In this document: positions 25,191 to 28,309 of the stretch, piece by piece | Numbering within the stretch: the first letter of the stretch is position 1 | Layout: every line of letters begins with the position of its first letter | Assembly (NCBI GenBank): GCA_035690725.1 | Contig: DASSKF010000126.1 | Span: 1-28,309 of the forward strand | Origin: DASSKF01 sp035690725 | GTDB lineage: Bacteria; Actinomycetota; Actinomycetes; Actinomycetales; Dermatophilaceae | Direction of reading: 5' to 3' | DNA: 28,309 nt | Notes under the pieces: model-generated | Told to the model about the DNA's origin: nothing | The model's database searches: none | The model's input: only the letters and a program-made list of their open reading frames with translations | Made by a program: the position numbers and the translations under genes

Positions 25191-25928
25191 ATGTCGAGCA
25201 ACGTATCCGCTCCCGTCCCCGAGACGCCTTTCGGGACCCGCCCCTCGATGCGCCACGCGCGCCGTGACGCCGGCTCGGTGAGGGACGAGGCGATGCAGCA
25301 CGCCAGGGCGGGCTTCCCCGGTCCCGCCGTGACGGGTGTCTGCATGGTGGTGGCGCCGCTGCTCGCAATCGGGGGGACCGCACTCGGCAGCAGGACGTAC
25401 CACGCACGGGGCGCGGACTTCGTGGCTGCCATGGCGGCGCACCCCGGCTCGTTCGACACGGCGGTCCAGCTGGCGGAGTCGGCCATGCTCGTGCTGCTCC
25501 TCGCCGTGGTCGGGCTCGCCGGCATGACCTGTGCCGGTCGTCCGCGGCTGGGGAGGTGGGCCGGCGTGCTCGCCGTGGTCGGGCTGTGCGGCCCGATCTC
25601 GTTCGAGCTCGTCTACTGGTCCGCCTCGCACCTGGCCGACACGGCCGTGCACCGGTCGGCCGCTGCCCTCCTCATCGACGAGTCACAGGTGATCCCGCGC
25701 ACGGTGATGAACGTGACCGGTCCGGCGCTCGTCGTCGGCTTCGTCCTCCTGGCTGTCGCGGCCGCCAGGACCGAGGTGCTCTCCCGGCTGCGTGCCGGGT
25801 GCCTCGCGGCGACCGCACTGATTCCGCTCGGCTTCATCTCCGGCTACCTGGCCATCTCGCTCGTCGGGTTCGCCGGCACGGCGGTCGCCTTGGTGCCCCT
25901 GGGGATCGAGGTCCTGCGCCGTCGCTGA
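25191..25928 (+). CDS. Integral membrane protein of unknown function
   Basis: 245 residues from ATG 25191, with a strong AGGAGG 8 bases upstream. About 42 hydrophilic N-terminal residues precede roughly six membrane segments: TGVCMVVAPLLAIGGTAL, ESAMLVLLLAVVGLAGMT, WAGVLAVVGLCGPISFELVY, GPALVVGFVLLAVAA, and two at the end (ATALIPLGFISGYLAI, FAGTAVALVPLGIEVL). No transporter family signature is recognised. It is divergent from a TetR gene, which probably represses it, so an inducible role (efflux or envelope stress) is possible but unproven. Confidence 0.82.
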   Translation: MSSNVSAPVPETPFGTRPSMRHARRDAGSVRDEAMQHARAGFPGPAVTGVCMVVAPLLAIGGTALGSRTYHARGADFVAAMAAHPGSFDTAVQLAESAMLVLLLAVVGLAGMTCAGRPRLGRWAGVLAVVGLCGPISFELVYWSASHLADTAVHRSAAALLIDESQVIPRTVMNVTGPALVVGFVLLAVAAARTEVLSRLRAGCLAATALIPLGFISGYLAISLVGFAGTAVALVPLGIEVLRRR

Positions 25929-25977
25929 GCGGTATGCCGAGTGGTCGCCACCGGTCCGGCGCCCGGAGCCGTCCGGA

Positions 25978-26685
25978 TCAGATGGCGCAGCCGTCCGGAC
26001 CGCAGGATGCGCCGCCCTCGTCCGCCCCACCGGCGACGACGCGGATCGGCTGGCCGTCCTGCCACGCCTGCTCCAGGGCCCGGGTGAAGACCGAGGGCGG
26101 CTGTGCGCCGGAGACGCCGTAGCGTCCGCCGAGCACGAAGAACGGAACCCCCTGGATGCCGATCTCCCGGGCCTCGGCGATGTCCCCCTGCACGGCCGGC
26201 AGGAAGCGCTCGGTCTCGAGCGCCGAGCGGATCTCGTCGGCGTCCAGGCCGGCCGCCACGCCGACGTCGGTCAGGACACCGAGGTTCCCGATGTCGTGGC
26301 CGCCCTCGAAGTGGGCGGACAGGAGCGCCTCCTTGACCCGGTCGGCCACGCCCTGCTCCTTCGCCAGGTGCAGCAGCTGGTGGGCCGCGAGGCTGTTGGC
26401 CACGACCAGCGCGTCGTAGTCGAACTGCAGCCCCTCGCCCCGGGCCTGCTCGGAGACGTAGCCGATCATCTGCTGGACCTGCTCGACGGGCATGCCCTTC
26501 CGGCGGCTCAGGTACTCGACCTCGGTCCCGTCGAAGTGGCCGGGCAGCGTGGGGTCGAGCTGGTAGCTGTGCCAGTGCACGGCGACCTCGTCGCGGTGCG
26601 GGAAGTCGGCCAGGGCCTTCTCGAAGCGGCGCTTGCCGATGAAGCACCACGGGCAGGCGATGTCGGACCAGATGTCAACGTTCAC
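25978..26685 (-). CDS. DsbA-family oxidoreductase, FrnE-like
   Basis: 235 residues with the thioredoxin-fold active site CPWC in DIACPWCFIGKRRFEKAL, the FrnE features VHWHSYQLDP and YDALVVANSLAAHQLLHLAK, and the cis-proline region IQGVPFFVLGGRYGVSGAQP. No signal peptide, so it is a cytoplasmic dithiol oxidoreductase or isomerase rather than a secreted DsbA. A second cysteine pair, CGPDGC, closes the C-terminus and may add a redox or metal site. GTG 26685 is the only family-like start; its GGGGA ribosome-binding site lies in a small hairpin. It is divergent from the rhomboid gene. Confidence 0.93.
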   Translation of the reverse strand: MNVDIWSDIACPWCFIGKRRFEKALADFPHRDEVAVHWHSYQLDPTLPGHFDGTEVEYLSRRKGMPVEQVQQMIGYVSEQARGEGLQFDYDALVVANSLAAHQLLHLAKEQGVADRVKEALLSAHFEGGHDIGNLGVLTDVGVAAGLDADEIRSALETERFLPAVQGDIAEAREIGIQGVPFFVLGGRYGVSGAQPPSVFTRALEQAWQDGQPIRVVAGGADEGGASCGPDGCAI

Positions 26686-26688
26686 ACT

Positions 26689-26703
26689 GTCCCCAACGGG
26701 GAC
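26689..26703 (-). promoter_or_regulatory. Hairpin covering the ribosome-binding site of the DsbA-like gene
   Basis: On the minus strand GTCCCC, a 3-base loop GTT and GGGGAC form a perfect 6-bp stem ending 3 bases before the GTG start. The GGGGA ribosome-binding site lies in the second arm, so folding would hide it. It could equally be a protein-binding site. Confidence 0.4.
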
Positions 26704-26761
26704 GGGCGCCGAACCCTTCCCCGGGATCGACGTGTGCCTGCTGCAGCCGAGGGAGGGTGCC

Positions 26762-27406
26762 GTGTCGGACGGGGTGGTGAGCGTGCTGCTGTGGCTCGTC
26801 TACGTGCTGGGCTGGTGGCAGCTCCGGCACGTCGCTGAGCGGCTCGGGAGGCCGGCGCTGCGGATCGGCTGGTGGGGCGCCGCGCTGTGGTGCGCGGTCG
26901 GCATACCGTCCGCACTTCAGTTCGTCCGGCCGGTCCTGCTCGACGTGGGTGCGCGGGACCCGGAGGCGATCCGCGACGGACAGTGGTGGCGCCTGGTGAC
27001 CTCGATGTTCCTGCAGGACGGAGGTGTGGCGGGCACCGTCTTCAACCTCGTCACCCTCGGGCTCACCGTGGTGCTGGTGGCGGCTGTGGTGCGGCCGTGG
27101 CTGCTGCCGGTCGTCTTCGTCGCCGGAGGCGTGGCCTGCAACATCGTGACCGTCCTCACGTTCGGTCAGTCGGGTGCCGGCAACTCGATGGCGACCCTGG
27201 TGCTCCTCGTGTCGACGGCCGTGTGGTCCGGCTCACGCCGGGCCGGTGCCGACGTGGTGCGCCTGCTGCTGATCGCGGCGGCGGCGGTCGCCCTGCTCGG
27301 CCTGCGCAACCAGCACGGCATCGCGGTCGGCCTCGGCCTGGCTGCCGGCCTGCTCGGCACGCGCGTCGTCGAGCCGATGAGATCGCGACGCCGGGCCGGT
27401 CGGTAG
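26762..27406 (+). CDS. Rhomboid-family intramembrane serine protease (divergent)
   Basis: 214 residues, about six membrane segments. The rhomboid loop-1 signature is visible as GQWWRLVTSMFLQDGG (WR motif), followed by a TM segment NLVTLGLTVVLVAAVV. Serine candidates are S142 in GAGNSMA, or less likely S137 in GQSGAG, and the partner histidine is H185 in NQHGIAVGLGLAAG. The usual histidine after the WR motif (FxHGG) is glutamine here. GTG 26762 has GGAGGG about 6 bases upstream and gives a family-like length; the frame is open further upstream across the DsbA start, but that is a shadow. Substrates are unknown. Confidence 0.8.
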   Translation: MSDGVVSVLLWLVYVLGWWQLRHVAERLGRPALRIGWWGAALWCAVGIPSALQFVRPVLLDVGARDPEAIRDGQWWRLVTSMFLQDGGVAGTVFNLVTLGLTVVLVAAVVRPWLLPVVFVAGGVACNIVTVLTFGQSGAGNSMATLVLLVSTAVWSGSRRAGADVVRLLLIAAAAVALLGLRNQHGIAVGLGLAAGLLGTRVVEPMRSRRRAGR

Positions 27407-27455
27407 GGGCAGACTCGTCGTCGAGGGCGAGCACGCCACCGAGAAGGGACCAGTC

Positions 27456-27944
27456 ATGTCGCTCATCACCTGCCTGTGGTTCGACGGTCGTGCCGAGGAG
27501 GCCGCCGAGTTCTACACCGGCGTCCTGCCGAACTCGCGCATCACCGGCGTCACGCGCAACACGGACCACGCGCCGGGCGAGACCGGCGCGGTGCTGACCG
27601 TGGAGTTCGAGCTGAACGGCCAGTCATTCGTGGGACTCAACGGTGGGCCGCAGTTCTCCTTCAGCGAGGCGGTCTCGTTCCAGGTCATGTGCGAGGACCA
27701 GGAGGAGGTCGACCGCTACTGGGCCACCCTGTCCGAGGGGGGCGAGGAGGGGCCGTGTGGCTGGCTGAAGGACCGTTACGGCCTGTCCTGGCAGGTTGTC
27801 CCGACGGCCCTGCCGCGCCTGCTCAACGACCCCGACGCCGCCCGGGCCGACCGGGCGATGACGGCCATGATGGCGATGGGCAAGCTCGACATCGCCGGCA
27901 TCGAGGCTGCCGCTGACGGCACCGACCCCGTGCCGGTCGGCTGA
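27456..27944 (+). CDS. PhnB-like VOC-superfamily protein
   Basis: 162 residues: starts SLITCLWFDGRAEEAAEFYTGVLPNSRI and contains AVLTVEFELNGQSFVGLNGG, EDQEEVDRYWATLSEGG, CGWLKDRYGLSWQVVPTALP and a C-terminal AMTAMMAMGKLDIAGIEAA. This is the PhnB/'3-demethylubiquinone-9 3-methyltransferase' domain group of the vicinal-oxygen-chelate fold; the methyltransferase name is historical and no SAM site is seen. Function unknown. AAGGGA lies about 8 bases before the ATG. A 16-bp hairpin 20 bases after the stop separates it from ectD. Confidence 0.93.
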   Translation: MSLITCLWFDGRAEEAAEFYTGVLPNSRITGVTRNTDHAPGETGAVLTVEFELNGQSFVGLNGGPQFSFSEAVSFQVMCEDQEEVDRYWATLSEGGEEGPCGWLKDRYGLSWQVVPTALPRLLNDPDAARADRAMTAMMAMGKLDIAGIEAAADGTDPVPVG

Positions 27945-27963
27945 GTCCGGCTCCCGGCGCACG

Positions 27964-27998
27964 CGACCAGGGGCCGGGCAGTGCCCGGCCCCTGGTCG
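27964..27998. terminator. Bidirectional hairpin terminator
   Basis: Perfect 16-bp arms CGACCAGGGGCCGGGC (27964-27979) and complement (27983-27998) with loop AGT, between the convergent PhnB-like gene and ectD. It is very stable and positioned to end both transcripts. No T-run. Confidence 0.88.
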
Positions 27999-28026
27999 TG
28001 GTGCGGTGTCAGCTGGTCGCTCGACC

Positions 28027-28309
28027 TCAGCCGACCGGCGTGTGGTCCCGTGCGCCGATGAACTCCGGCCGCGGACTGTCGGCCGCGAACGGCTCCACGC
28101 ACGCGTTCTCCACCGAGTTGTAGACGACGAACAGGTTCGACCGCGCGAACGGCGTGACGTTGCCGTTCGACGCGTGCATGCAGTTGGAGTCGAACATGGT
28201 CGCCCCGCCGGCGGAGCCGGTGAGCACGTCGATGCCGTAGCGGTCCGCGAAGTCGGTGAGGATCTTCGGGGCCGGCGTGCCGGCGCCCTGCATGACCAGG
28301 GACTGCTTG
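28027..28309 (-). CDS. ectD: Ectoine hydroxylase, C-terminal part (partial)
   Basis: The 3' 94 codons of a gene running off the right edge. The residues QSLVMQGAGTPAPKILTDFA, GGATMFDSNCMHASNGN and PFARSNLFVVYNSVENACVE match EctD, the iron/2-oxoglutarate dioxygenase making 5-hydroxyectoine. The second iron-binding histidine is in NCMHASNGN, and the 2-oxoglutarate-binding arginine is in FARSNLF. The end EFIGARDHTPVG is family-typical. The rest of the gene, and presumably ectABC, lie beyond the window, so the organism likely makes this osmolyte. The stop is 28 bases from the bidirectional terminator. Confidence 0.95.
   Translation of the reverse strand, partial: KQSLVMQGAGTPAPKILTDFADRYGIDVLTGSAGGATMFDSNCMHASNGNVTPFARSNLFVVYNSVENACVEPFAADSPRPEFIGARDHTPVG

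Noticed and set aside
25951..25970. Hairpin after the membrane protein gene (TCCGG/CCGGA)
   Set aside because: Five base pairs with a 3-base loop are expected by chance in this composition.

Overview
The window is a single, very GC-rich, gene-dense bacterial chromosome segment with frequent GTG starts, long antisense shadow frames and strong G/C third positions. The rplM-rpsI-glmM order, the glpX / DUF4245 / xseB-xseA / ispH / ychF block (a layout I also remember from the Rv1099c-Rv1112 region of Mycobacterium tuberculosis) and an ectoine hydroxylase gene at the right edge point to an actinobacterium, probably a Micrococcales lineage near Intrasporangiaceae/Dermatophilaceae (inference). I see no tRNA, rRNA, CRISPR array, insertion sequence or phage gene.

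Layout. 1-2174: end of rplM, rpsI, a strong hairpin terminator, glmM. 2337-5407: a two-gene signalling module, a receiver domain fused to a thioredoxin-reductase-like flavoprotein without the CxxC, overlapping by ATGA with a histidine kinase that has an N-terminal cyclic-nucleotide-binding-like domain. A beta-carbonic anhydrase runs into its 3' end from the other strand. 6036-10510: a complete ABC sugar importer (lipoprotein, two permeases, ATPase) resembling the LpqY-SugABC trehalose system. 10500-12510 (minus): a PfkB kinase and class II fructose-1,6-bisphosphatase. 12600-15865: DUF4245 membrane protein, exonuclease VII (xseB, xseA) and ispH. 15882-19692: rmuC, a CYP152-type P450 peroxygenase, and the ATPase ychF.

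19837-26700 is more accessory: small DUF1059 and DUF1801 genes divergent from a TetR regulator with two nearly identical palindromic operators between them; a GNAT acetyltransferase; a two-gene operon of unrecognised proteins (22035-23713); a GNAT gene that looks broken by an internal deletion; a TetR regulator divergent from a membrane protein; and an FrnE-like DsbA oxidoreductase. 26762-28309: a rhomboid-like protease, a PhnB/VOC protein, a strong bidirectional terminator and the 3' end of ectD.

Regulatory signals: at least five genes have a TANNNT -10-like hexamer 6-9 bases before the start codon and no Shine-Dalgarno sequence, so leaderless transcription looks common here. Several convergent gene pairs end inside each other or inside shared inverted repeats. 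The best candidates for something under-described are the receiver/reductase plus kinase pair, the unknown operon at 22035-23713, and the 25-bp inverted repeat that carries the stop codons of two convergent genes.
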